Below, piece by piece: positions 1-6,979 of a DNA stretch of 64,000 nucleotides. Positions within the stretch are counted from its first letter, which is position 1. Every line of letters starts with the position of its first letter. The DNA is from Buchananella felis (lineage in GTDB: Bacteria; Actinomycetota; Actinomycetes; Actinomycetales; Actinomycetaceae). Position numbers and translations under genes: made by a program. The notes beneath the pieces were generated by a model. The model did no database searches, was not told the DNA's origin, and worked only from the letters and a program-made list of their open reading frames with translations. The stretch lies in NCBI RefSeq assembly GCF_041380015.1, contig NZ_CP159978.1, one strand, 5' to 3'.

Positions 1-286
1 AGAAGCGGTGGAGCACGCGGGTGGTCTTGCCGGGCTGGAACAGGTCGGCCTTGGTGTAGGCGGACACGTCACCGGTGACGACGAACTCGCCGAAGGCGCC
101 CGATCCCTTGGCGTGCGGGGAGCGCTCGGGCACACGCTCACGGTCGAAGCGGGCGAGCTTCTGCACCAGGTTGACGTCGTGCAGCAGCAGGGGGCCGTTG
201 GGACCGACGCTCATGGAGTACGAGTCGGACTCGCGCGGCTCGCCGCTCTCGGTGGTGGACGGGACGGTGGGGTCAAAGTTAGACAC
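1..286 (-). CDS. katA: catalase (KatA-type), N-terminal part, cut by window edge
   Basis: Monofunctional haem catalase that decomposes hydrogen peroxide. Only the first ~95 residues are present. They carry the family N-terminus: GPLLLHDVNLVQKLARFDRE, then RVPERSPHAKGSGAFGEF (the catalytic histidine lies in ERSPHAKG) and DVSAYTKADLFQPGKTTRVLHRF. The GTG start at 284-286 is chosen because AAGGA lies 8 bases upstream and the reading frame opens directly into the conserved region. It lies ~110 bp downstream of, and in the same direction as, a Fur-family gene, the usual peroxide-responsive regulator/catalase pair. The rest of the gene lies to the left of the window. Confidence 0.93.
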   Translation of the reverse strand, partial: MSNFDPTVPSTTESGEPRESDSYSMSVGPNGPLLLHDVNLVQKLARFDRERVPERSPHAKGSGAFGEFVVTGDVSAYTKADLFQPGKTTRVLHRF

Positions 287-394
287 TGGGGTGTTCCTTG
301 CAGGCTCGTGTGGGCAGCACAAAGCAACCCACTGGGGGACGGTGCGGCTGGGGCCGCTGCGATTGGCGGTGGGCGCCGTGAAGTTAACTGGGGG

Positions 395-832
395 TCAGTT
401 CTCCTGCTTGGCCAGGGATTCCTGGCATTGCGGACAGATTCCCCGGTAGACGATGTCCGCCATGTTGATGGCAAATCCCTTGTCGTCCGCCGGGTAGGCG
501 CATGGCGGAGCGCCGACCACGCAGACCGCGTCTTCGTACCGGCCGCAGGAGGTGCACCACAGGTGGTGGTGATTGTCCTCGCGTTCCAGTTCGTAGCGCG
601 CCCCGCCGCCTTCCACCGCGTTTCGGCGCACTAGCCCGGCCAGGGTGAGGGCGGAGAGGACGTCGTAGACGGCTTGCTTGGAGACCGCTCCTAGCTGGTC
701 CCTTGCGTGCCCTACCACTACGTCTGCGGTGGCGTGGGGGTGGCGTTCCAGGATTTCCAGTACCGCCAACCTGGGAGCCGTGACCCGTAGGCCGGCCTCC
801 TTGAGGGCTGCGCGATACTTTTCTGACGTCAT
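395..832 (-). CDS. Fur-family transcriptional regulator (peroxide/iron sensing type)
   Basis: A 145-residue metal-dependent repressor. The N-terminal winged helix (about residues 8-80) contains RVTAPRLAVLEILERHPHATAD-type sequence and SKQAVYDVLSALTLAGLVRR. The C-terminal dimerisation and metal domain has the HHHLWCTSCG motif and a second Cys-x2-Cys pair (CPQC) close to the C-terminus, matching the structural zinc site of the family. It is followed by a catalase gene in the same orientation, so a PerR/CatR/FurA-like role in peroxide defence is likely. Whether it senses iron, manganese or peroxide cannot be told from sequence. An inverted repeat 18 bp upstream of the start is a good candidate for autoregulation. 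Confidence 0.9.
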   Translation of the reverse strand: MTSEKYRAALKEAGLRVTAPRLAVLEILERHPHATADVVVGHARDQLGAVSKQAVYDVLSALTLAGLVRRNAVEGGGARYELEREDNHHHLWCTSCGRYEDAVCVVGAPPCAYPADDKGFAINMADIVYRGICPQCQESLAKQEN

Positions 833-849
833 GCCACCATGCTAGACCC

Positions 850-872
850 TAATCTTGACCGAGTCAATATTA
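850..872 (-). promoter_or_regulatory. inverted repeat, candidate Fur-family operator
   Basis: A 23-bp near-perfect inverted repeat upstream of the Fur gene: left arm TAATCTTGAC, three-base centre, right arm GTCAATATTA, with one mismatch between the arms. It is the most AT-rich stretch of the neighbourhood and sits where the promoter of the regulator-catalase operon should be. The length and AT-rich dyad resemble Fur/PerR boxes, but binding is inferred. Confidence 0.55.
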
Positions 873-1034
873 GAAGTGGATCAAGTCAGCGTGGGGGCCG
901 CCACCGCCCGCAGGGGCGAGAGGAGCGCTGGCTCGACTCCGCCCCCGACTCCGCGAAGGCATCTCCACCCGCAGGGGCCAGAGACAAGCCATCCGCAAAC
1001 CGGCTTAACCCGACACGAACCCCAGCTCAACCGC

Positions 1035-1051
1035 AGGATAAGCGCTATCCT
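1035..1051. promoter_or_regulatory. inverted repeat upstream of fic gene
   Basis: AGGATA-AGCGC-TATCCT, a perfect 6-bp dyad around a 5-base centre, lies 75 bp before the Fic start. The 833-1125 gap holds no supported gene; this dyad and the Fur-type dyad are its only clear structures. A role as operator of the Fic gene (whose product ends in a winged-helix-like segment) is a guess. Confidence 0.35.
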
Positions 1052-1125
1052 GACATCCACCCCCCGTTTCCACACCCCTAGCACTAACCCCACCCACTTA
1101 TCCACGCTCGAGGCTTGGAGACAAC

Positions 1126-2430
1126 ATGGGCAACACGATTCAGCTCCAGTGGGACAACCCCCACACCAGCGGGCTCAGGCGACACGACCGCCGCTCCGGC
1201 CCCTACCTCGCCTACGCCCCCTCCCCGCTGGCAAAGGCGGCGCTAACCCTGCCCACCGAGCTCTCGCTTGCCGCTGCCGAGGTAGAGCGGCGCATCCACC
1301 GCCTACGGCAGAGCCCCCTACTCAACTCGAACAGCCGCTTTCTGCTGCGCAGCGAGGCCATCGCGTCCTCCCGGCTCGAGGGGATCACGCCCGCCCCGCA
1401 ACAGCTGGCCCTCGCCGAATTGGCGCAGAGCGAGCTCGTCCAGAAGGTCAACGAGTCGGCGCGCCTAGCCGCCAACAACGTCAAGGTGGTTAGGGCCGCA
1501 GTGGAGGAGACCGCCGACGCTCCGCTCATCACGCTGGAGCACCTGCTCTCGCTTCAGCGCAACCTGCTGCCCGACTCCCCGGAGTTACACGGCGTACGTC
1601 AGAAACAGAACTGGGTGGGCGGATCCGCCTATCACCCCCTCGACGCCGACTTCGTGCCCCCGCCCCCGGAATACGTGGGGCCCCTGTTGGAGGACTTGCT
1701 GCTCTACGCCAACGGCGCCAACCACTCTCCCGTGGTCCAGGCCGCCCTGGTCCACGCACAGTTCGAGACGATTCACCCGTTCGCCGACGGCAACGGCCGG
1801 GTGGGGCGCGCCCTGATTCACGCGGTACTCGCCCGGCGCGGCCTGGTGGCGGGAATGGTTTTGCCCGTCAGCCCGGTGCTGGCCACGCTGAGCCGGCGCT
1901 ACGTCGCCGCCCTGACGGCGTTTCGCGCCATCCCGGCCGGCGCCTCGCCCGCCCCCGCACACGACGACGCCGCCCACTCCGGTCGGCTCCAGTGGATCGC
2001 CTTCTTCCTGGAGGCCTGCACCGCCGTCTGCGAGCAGGCGGAGATGATCGAGGCGGAGTTGGCCGACGTCGCCGCCGACTGGAAAGAAAAGCTGGCCGCC
2101 CTGCCAGGCAGCGGTGGCCGCGAGCGCGCGCTGCGAAAGGACAGCGCCGCGCTGCGCATCCTGGAGGGCCTAGCGGCCACGCCCGCCCTGACTGCTAGTT
2201 CCGTCTCGAGCGCCTACGGGCTGTCCTTGAACGCCGCGCGGGGTGGGCTGGAGACGCTGGAGGCGGCTGGGATCCTCACCACTGTCTCGATCGGGCCGGG
2301 CAGGCGGGCCTACCTCTCCCCGGCCGTCCTGGACACGCTCGCGTGGGCCGAGCGCCGCCTGGCCAGCACGCAGTTCGACACCCGCACCTCCCCGCCCGTC
2401 GTTGAGGCTCCCGCGCCGCCGCGCGCCTAG
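1126..2430 (+). CDS. Fic family protein (AMP-transferase-like) with C-terminal winged helix
   Basis: A 434-residue Fic/DOC protein. The Fic core motif HPFADGNGRVGR begins at about residue 217 and is complete, including the catalytic histidine and the phosphate-binding Gly-Asn-Gly-Arg, so transfer of AMP or another phosphate-linked group to a target hydroxyl is expected. An S-x-x-x-E-G inhibitory motif (SSRLEG) lies at about residues 80-86, N-terminal to the core, the arrangement of self-inhibited class II Fic enzymes. Residues ~330-400 look like a winged-helix DNA-binding tail (SSAYGLSLNAARGGLETLEAAGILTT region). There is no separate antitoxin gene beside it. It converges with the DAP dehydrogenase gene. 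The target is unknown. Confidence 0.88.
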   Translation: MGNTIQLQWDNPHTSGLRRHDRRSGPYLAYAPSPLAKAALTLPTELSLAAAEVERRIHRLRQSPLLNSNSRFLLRSEAIASSRLEGITPAPQQLALAELAQSELVQKVNESARLAANNVKVVRAAVEETADAPLITLEHLLSLQRNLLPDSPELHGVRQKQNWVGGSAYHPLDADFVPPPPEYVGPLLEDLLLYANGANHSPVVQAALVHAQFETIHPFADGNGRVGRALIHAVLARRGLVAGMVLPVSPVLATLSRRYVAALTAFRAIPAGASPAPAHDDAAHSGRLQWIAFFLEACTAVCEQAEMIEAELADVAADWKEKLAALPGSGGRERALRKDSAALRILEGLAATPALTASSVSSAYGLSLNAARGGLETLEAAGILTTVSIGPGRRAYLSPAVLDTLAWAERRLASTQFDTRTSPPVVEAPAPPRA

Positions 2431-2482
2431 AGGTAGCGGGCGCGCAGGGGGTAACGCGCACCTAGAGGTAGCGGGCGCGCAG
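2421..2482. repeat. 35-bp-offset direct repeat of the ddh 3' end
   Basis: Bases 2421-2447 and 2456-2482 are the same 27-bp sequence with one mismatch (both contain CCTAGAGGTAGCGGGCGCGC). The right copy encodes the last codons and stop of the ddh gene; the left copy contains the stop codon of the Fic gene. Each copy can also fold through its GCGCGCC/GGCGCGC ends. This is a short tandem duplication at the junction of two convergent genes. Confidence 0.8.
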
Positions 2483-3433
2483 CTCCTCCTGGCTGAGAGC
2501 GGACAGGTCCGCCAGAGTCACGTCGAAGACGGTGCGGGCGCCCACCTCGCCGCGCGCAGCCATGCGCGCGGCGGCCCGGCCCATCGCGACCACCACCGAG
2601 CCCGTGAAGCCCGGGTTCGAGCCCAGCTCCAGCTCGAAGCCCACGTTCGCCGCCACCCCCGGGGCAGTCTCGCCCCGGCGCAGCACCGTGCCACCGTGCG
2701 GGATACCACCGTGCTCGGCGGCCAGCTCCTCCGCGGAGACGAACGTGACGGTGGTGTCATAGTCCGCGAAGTAGTTGGGCATCTGCACGATCTCTTGCTC
2801 GATGCGCTCCAAGTCCGCGCCCGGCGCTGCGACCACGTAGCAGTCACGCCGGTGGGTGGTGCGGGGCGTGAGGGTAACGTCGTCCCCACGCTTGAACGCT
2901 TCCACGGTTTCCTCCACCGGCAGGGTGTACTGCTTGGCGTCCACCACGCCCTCGATGCGACGGATCGCATCCGAGTGCCCCTGTGAGACGCCCGGCCCCC
3001 AGAAGGTGGTGGAGGCGCCATCCGGCAGCACCGCCTCGCCCAGCACGCGCAGCATGGAGAACAAGCCGGGGTCCCAGCCGGTGGAGATCAGGGCGAGGTT
3101 ACCGGCCGCGCGGGCGGCAACGTCGACGGCCTCAAAGTACTGCGGGATCTTGGCGTGGGTGTCAAAGGAGTCCACGGTGGTGAAGAAGGCAGCCGCGGCC
3201 GGCCCCTGCTCCTCCAGGTCAGTGGCCGAGCCGCCGCAATTGAGGCACACGTCCACCTTGCCCACCCAGTCGCCCATCTGGTCCACGTGCGCCACGGGCG
3301 CCCCAAGAGTCTGCACGCTCGCTGGGTCTCGCCGAGAGAAGACCACCACCAGTTCCATGTCGTCGTTCTTGGCGATGGCGGCCTCCGCACCGCGGCCGAG
3401 GTTGCCGTATCCGTTAATTGCGACCCTGATCAT
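2462..3433 (-). CDS. ddh: meso-diaminopimelate D-dehydrogenase
   Basis: NADPH-dependent enzyme that reductively aminates tetrahydrodipicolinate directly to meso-diaminopimelate, the short route to DAP and lysine. The 323-residue protein begins MIRVAINGYGNLGRGAEAAI (Rossmann nucleotide-binding loop) and carries the family segments STGWDPGLFS (substrate loop), WGPGVSQGHSDAIRRI and PHGGTVLRRG. The ATG at 3431-3433 is preferred over an upstream in-frame start because AGGAGG lies four bases before it. The gene stands alone, transcribed towards the Fic gene. The untranslated leader carries a copy of the dispersed GGACGACGTT motif. Confidence 0.93.
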   Translation of the reverse strand: MIRVAINGYGNLGRGAEAAIAKNDDMELVVVFSRRDPASVQTLGAPVAHVDQMGDWVGKVDVCLNCGGSATDLEEQGPAAAAFFTTVDSFDTHAKIPQYFEAVDVAARAAGNLALISTGWDPGLFSMLRVLGEAVLPDGASTTFWGPGVSQGHSDAIRRIEGVVDAKQYTLPVEETVEAFKRGDDVTLTPRTTHRRDCYVVAAPGADLERIEQEIVQMPNYFADYDTTVTFVSAEELAAEHGGIPHGGTVLRRGETAPGVAANVGFELELGSNPGFTGSVVVAMGRAAARMAARGEVGARTVFDVTLADLSALSQEELRARYL

Positions 3434-3446
3434 GAGACCTCCTGGG

Positions 3447-3464
3447 GGACGACGTTCCGCCCGC
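3447..3464 (+). repeat. dispersed GGACGACGTT motif, copy 1
   Basis: GGACGACGTTCCGCCCGC upstream of ddh. One of about 14 intergenic occurrences of a short family whose core is GG(A/C)CGACGTT followed by a C-rich CCGCC/CCACC tail. Function unknown. Confidence 0.55.
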
Positions 3465-3526
3465 AATTATCCGCCCGCAGGCCAGTCTGTGAGCGGCCGC
3501 GTCTCATTTTCTGGGAACCGGGGGTG

Positions 3527-3805
3527 CTACTCGAAGCGAACATGCTCCATCACGCGCCTGGCGGTCTCCAGGTCCACGCGCATGCGCGAGCGGAACGAGA
3601 CGATCGCCTCCGGGATGCGCCCCTGGGCCACCAGCTCCCGCTCGTGAGCCGAGACCCCGGAACCGTCCACACCCTCAACCGCGTCACGCAGCTTTACCTT
3701 CAGACGGTCGATCTCCATTCGCTGACGAGCCGACTCAGCCTCCAGGCGCTTTACCTCCTGACGCAAAGAGTCGATCTCCCGCGCCTGTGCAAACCACTTG
3801 CCCAT
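3527..3805 (-). CDS. small coiled-coil protein with L7/L12-like C-terminal segment
   Basis: A 92-residue protein. Residues ~8-45 are a heptad-rich coiled coil (IDSLRQEVKRLEAESARQRM). The C-terminal half, ELVAQGRIPEAIVSFRSRMR followed by VDLETARRVMEHV, has the GR-x-x-x-AI-x-x-x-R-x-x-x-x-x-x-L-x-x-A pattern of the ribosomal L7/L12 C-terminal domain seen in small actinobacterial proteins. The ATG at 3805 follows GGGGTG; a GTG two codons earlier is possible. It lies 32 bp downstream of the membrane-anchored protein gene and is probably cotranscribed. No function is assigned; the L7/L12 similarity is my reading of the pattern. Confidence 0.72.
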   Translation of the reverse strand: MGKWFAQAREIDSLRQEVKRLEAESARQRMEIDRLKVKLRDAVEGVDGSGVSAHERELVAQGRIPEAIVSFRSRMRVDLETARRVMEHVRFE

Positions 3806-3837
3806 GCCCACCCCGTTTCAGCTCGGCTGCGCTGACA

Positions 3838-4467
3838 CTAGCCCTTCTGCTCCGCCTCCGGGGCGGCGGAGGCGAACACGAACTCCAGCTGGATCTCCGG
3901 GTCGATCCCGCGCACGATGCTCTCGTAGAAGTTGCGGCACTGGTACTCCAGCAACTCCATGCTGTCCGTGATGTGCTTTTCCTTCTCCGTGTCGTTCAGC
4001 ACCCGGGTGATGAGCGCGGGCAGGTCCACGTCCGGGGTGATGAAGGAAATGATGCCGTTGTCCTCCACGATCGTCTTGAATTCGGCGTCGCTGTGCCCCA
4101 AGAATTCAAACGCCGGGATGGAGAGTTTGAACCGCTTGTCGCCGGTCTTCTCTACCTTCACATCCCCGCCATCAATGCCGAGCATGGCCGAGTAGTCGTA
4201 CTGCAGGAAGTGGTTCTTGGCGCTGCCCGGGATGGACATGCCCAGGAAGGAGGCGTCCACTTTCTCCGTGGCGATTCCCTGCACGCCCAGGCGCAACAGG
4301 ACCACATCATCCTCCAGTGTCAGGGACTGCACCACGCGCTCGTCGGCGCTCTGGCGGTTGAAGTACGGGAAAAGCTGAGTAGCACCAAAGACCGCGAGCC
4401 CCAATACGACCAGGCTCGCAACGATGCTGATGATCTTTGCCTTTACCGACCACTTGCGCCAGTGCAT
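3838..4467 (-). CDS. membrane-anchored protein, possibly DUF4230-like
   Basis: A 209-residue protein with one N-terminal transmembrane segment (residues ~12-32, IISIVASLVVLGLAVFGATQ) and a soluble extracytoplasmic domain of mixed beta/alpha character (LGVQGIATEKVDASFLGMSI, KLSIPAFEFLGHSDAEFKTI). The short N-terminal anchor and the tract around the IPAFEFLG segment recall DUF4230 proteins of unknown function, but this assignment is tentative. Start at 4467 rather than the upstream in-frame ATG because GAAGG sits five bases before it. Followed closely by the small coiled-coil gene. Confidence 0.7.
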   Translation of the reverse strand: MHWRKWSVKAKIISIVASLVVLGLAVFGATQLFPYFNRQSADERVVQSLTLEDDVVLLRLGVQGIATEKVDASFLGMSIPGSAKNHFLQYDYSAMLGIDGGDVKVEKTGDKRFKLSIPAFEFLGHSDAEFKTIVEDNGIISFITPDVDLPALITRVLNDTEKEKHITDSMELLEYQCRNFYESIVRGIDPEIQLEFVFASAAPEAEQKG

Positions 4468-4555
4468 GGGGGCCTTCTTTCTAACGAATCTTTTCTCCGG
4501 TGGAAACCGCAGATATTGTGCCACGCGAACTTAAGCACTCGGCTCTACGACCATT

Positions 4556-4610
4556 GTTTAACCACCCCTCACGGATACGGGTACCCGGGAGGGCGTTGAG
4601 GTGGTTAAAC
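4556..4610. repeat. long inverted repeat (11-bp arms)
   Basis: GTTTAACCACC at 4556-4566 is perfectly repeated in inverse at 4600-4610, enclosing 33 bases. It lies upstream of the membrane-protein gene and next to the first copy of the ~120-bp dispersed element, so it may be an operator or the left boundary of that element. The rest of the 4468-4898 gap holds only that element and a terminator. Confidence 0.45.
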
Positions 4611-4631
4611 GCGAAGAGGTCGGTGCAGCGG

Positions 4632-4755
4632 CGGTGGTGGGCGGCGGCGCGCTGCCCCCGACCGCACAAAAGTGCGGTCGGGGTACAAAAGTATGTTCGG
4701 GGGCGTGGCACCGAGCGGTCGGATGTACCCCGTTGCAGCATTTGCGAGCTCGGGG
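4632..4755 (+). repeat. dispersed ~120-bp hairpin element, family 1, copy A
   Basis: Shares long blocks with 24283-24405 and with the reverse strand of 57149-57270: GCTGCCCCCGA, a small hairpin, GGTCGGGGTACA, GGCACC(A/G)AGCGGTCG, ATGTACCCCG and GCA(A/G)CATTTG. In this copy the first hairpin is perfect: 12-base arms at 4656-4667 and 4672-4683 with an AAAA loop. The second hairpin has decayed here. All three copies are intergenic. Origin and function are unknown. Confidence 0.75.
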
Positions 4756-4797
4756 TCGAGCCGGCTCACGTAGTACCGGCCGCTACCCGCACAACGA

Positions 4798-4831
4798 CCG
4801 GTGGGGCCCCGGTTTCCCGGGGCCCCACCGG
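4798..4831. terminator. hairpin terminator downstream of the trehalose PTS gene
   Basis: Perfect 15-bp stem (CCGGTGGGGCCCCGG and its complement) with a TTTC loop, 67 bp past the PTS stop codon. No long U-run follows. Confidence 0.7.
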
Positions 4832-4898
4832 CCCATGCGTTGCCCTGACGACTGTCAGAACCTAGTGAGACTGGCCTACTGGCCCGCCCGCTGGGTAA

Positions 4899-6923
4899 TC
4901 ACGAACCGGCCGGCTCGCGCTTGCCCAGGCGCACCTTCTTGACCTCCTTGGCGGTCTCGAAGTCGGCCTCCTTGAAACCGAACAGGTAGGTGGCGGCGAA
5001 GGAGACCAGCAGCGTGGCGAAGGAGGCGATCCAGAAGCCGGTGAAGCTACCGTCCAGTCCGGCCGGGTTCACGAAGGACGGGAAACCAACGAACGCGCCA
5101 GTGAAGCCCCACATGTTGACGTTAAACAGGCCGGTGAGCAGGCCACCCACGGCACCACCCAGGGAGGCGGTGATGAACACGCGGCCGTACTTGAGGTTCA
5201 GACCGTACATAGCGGGCTCGGTGATACCGCAGAAGGCAGAGATTGTGGCCGGGCCGGCCAGAGCCTTGATCTTGGAGTTCTTGGTCTTGAGCCAGATGGC
5301 CAGGGCGCCACCACCTTGAGCGATCATCGTGGCGGAGATGATGGCGTTCAGCGGGGAGAAGCCGTCGATGGCGATCTGGGCCGCCACCAGCGGGATTACC
5401 GCCCAGTGCAAGCCGAAGATGACCAGGCACTGGTAGAGGCCACCGATGATCAGGCCGGCGACCGGGTAGTTGAAGGACAAGATGGAGTTGATGCCGTTGG
5501 CTAGGCCACCGGAGATGAACATGATGATCGGGCCGAACACCACCAGCACCAGGGTGGAGACCACGAAGACCTCGATCAGCGGGGCGAAGATGGAGCGCAG
5601 CATCAGCGGGATGTACTTCTTCAGCACCGGTTCAATCTTCGCGGCCAACCAGGCGGCAACGATGATCGGGAAGATCGAGTAGGCGTAGGCGCTGCCGGAG
5701 GGCAGGGAGATCGGGATCCCAAAGAAGTCACCGTTAAAGACCGTGTTGCCGATCTTGGCGACCACGTTGTAGCCCTCAGAGTCGGGGTTGGACATGGCAA
5801 CCAGAGAGGGGAAGACCAACACGCCACCGATGATCGCCACGATGATCGGGTCTGAGCCCAGTCGCTTAGCGGCCGTGAAACCGATGACGATGGGCAGGAA
5901 GTAGAACATGGAGGACGACATCGCGTCGATGATCGTGTAGGTGTTCGTTCCGGCCTGCACCACCTCAAACTGGGTGAGCAGGGCCAAGATTCCCTTCAAG
6001 ATACCGGAGGCGGCCAGCAGCCCCACCACCGGGATCATGGAGCCGGTGATCACACCGATAAGGGAGGAGAAGCCGAACTTCACCCAGCCGAGCAGGGTGG
6101 TGGGCCTCTCGGTCTCCTCCTCCACCGCCTCCCCGGCGCCACCCAGCTGCCTGGTGATCGCCTCGTAGACGTCGGCCACCGCCTGGCCGATCACCACCTG
6201 GAACTGGCCGCCGGCCTTGGCCACGTCGATGATGTCCAGGCTCTTGACGAACGCCTCGTCCGCCAGGGACTCGTCGTTCAGGTAGAAGCGCACGCGGGTG
6301 ATGCAGTGAATGACGCTCTTGATGTTGTCCGGGCCACCGACCCCCTTAATGATGTCGTGTGCCAACAGGTCGAAGCCCTTCAGGCCCGCGCGGGCCGGGT
6401 CCTCACCCCTGGCCGGCGCACTAGCGGCCTGCACCACGGGGGCCTTGGGGGCCCGCGCGGGGCCAACCGCCGCCACTTGGGCACCCAGATCAGCCTTGCC
6501 CTGCTGCAGGTCCAGGCTGCCGCCGTGCTTCTTCTGGTTGGTGAACGCCACCACGGTCATGGTGGACTTTCCGGCCGCCTCCACGGCAGCCAGGTCCATG
6601 GTGGCAACCGGGGTGCCGGCGGCAATCACGTCACCCTTGGAGATCTGGAGAGAGAACGGCACGCCGCCCAGCTCGACGGTGTCTATACCCATGTGTACCA
6701 AGATCTCCACGCCCGATTCGGTCCTCATCCCGAAGGCGTGGCGGGTCTTGGCCACCATGGTGACGGTGCCGGAGACGGGCGCCACCACGGCACCGGCGGA
6801 CGGGGTCACGCCGAAGCCGTCTCCCATCGTCTTGGAAGAAAACACCGGGTCTGGGACCTGGTCGATGGAGACGATCACACCCGCCAGCGGCGAGAGAATC
6901 GGTTCTTGGTCGGCAATTTTCAT
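4899..6923 (-). CDS. trehalose-type PTS permease, fused EIIA-EIIB-EIIC
   Basis: A 674-residue sugar phosphotransferase permease that imports and phosphorylates its sugar. Domain order is IIA (about 1-135, phospho-histidine H77 in VHMGIDTV, second histidine H62), a Pro/Ala linker, IIB (about 182-262, phospho-cysteine C207 in HCITRVRFYL), then IIC (about 285-650, roughly ten hydrophobic segments with GITEPAMYGLNLKYGR as substrate motif). Glucose/beta-glucoside/trehalose superfamily members usually run B-C-A or B-C, so A-B-C is a permuted order. The trehalose assignment rests on the trehalose-6-phosphate hydrolase gene 56 bp upstream, transcribed in the same direction, and on the LacI gene beyond; sequence alone would allow another glucoside. 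Confidence 0.85.
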   Translation of the reverse strand: MKIADQEPILSPLAGVIVSIDQVPDPVFSSKTMGDGFGVTPSAGAVVAPVSGTVTMVAKTRHAFGMRTESGVEILVHMGIDTVELGGVPFSLQISKGDVIAAGTPVATMDLAAVEAAGKSTMTVVAFTNQKKHGGSLDLQQGKADLGAQVAAVGPARAPKAPVVQAASAPARGEDPARAGLKGFDLLAHDIIKGVGGPDNIKSVIHCITRVRFYLNDESLADEAFVKSLDIIDVAKAGGQFQVVIGQAVADVYEAITRQLGGAGEAVEEETERPTTLLGWVKFGFSSLIGVITGSMIPVVGLLAASGILKGILALLTQFEVVQAGTNTYTIIDAMSSSMFYFLPIVIGFTAAKRLGSDPIIVAIIGGVLVFPSLVAMSNPDSEGYNVVAKIGNTVFNGDFFGIPISLPSGSAYAYSIFPIIVAAWLAAKIEPVLKKYIPLMLRSIFAPLIEVFVVSTLVLVVFGPIIMFISGGLANGINSILSFNYPVAGLIIGGLYQCLVIFGLHWAVIPLVAAQIAIDGFSPLNAIISATMIAQGGGALAIWLKTKNSKIKALAGPATISAFCGITEPAMYGLNLKYGRVFITASLGGAVGGLLTGLFNVNMWGFTGAFVGFPSFVNPAGLDGSFTGFWIASFATLLVSFAATYLFGFKEADFETAKEVKKVRLGKREPAGS

Positions 6924-6979
6924 CGGGGGCCTCCATGGATGTTGCTGAGGGACGAGTTGATTGGGAAGTTGCTGGTAGT

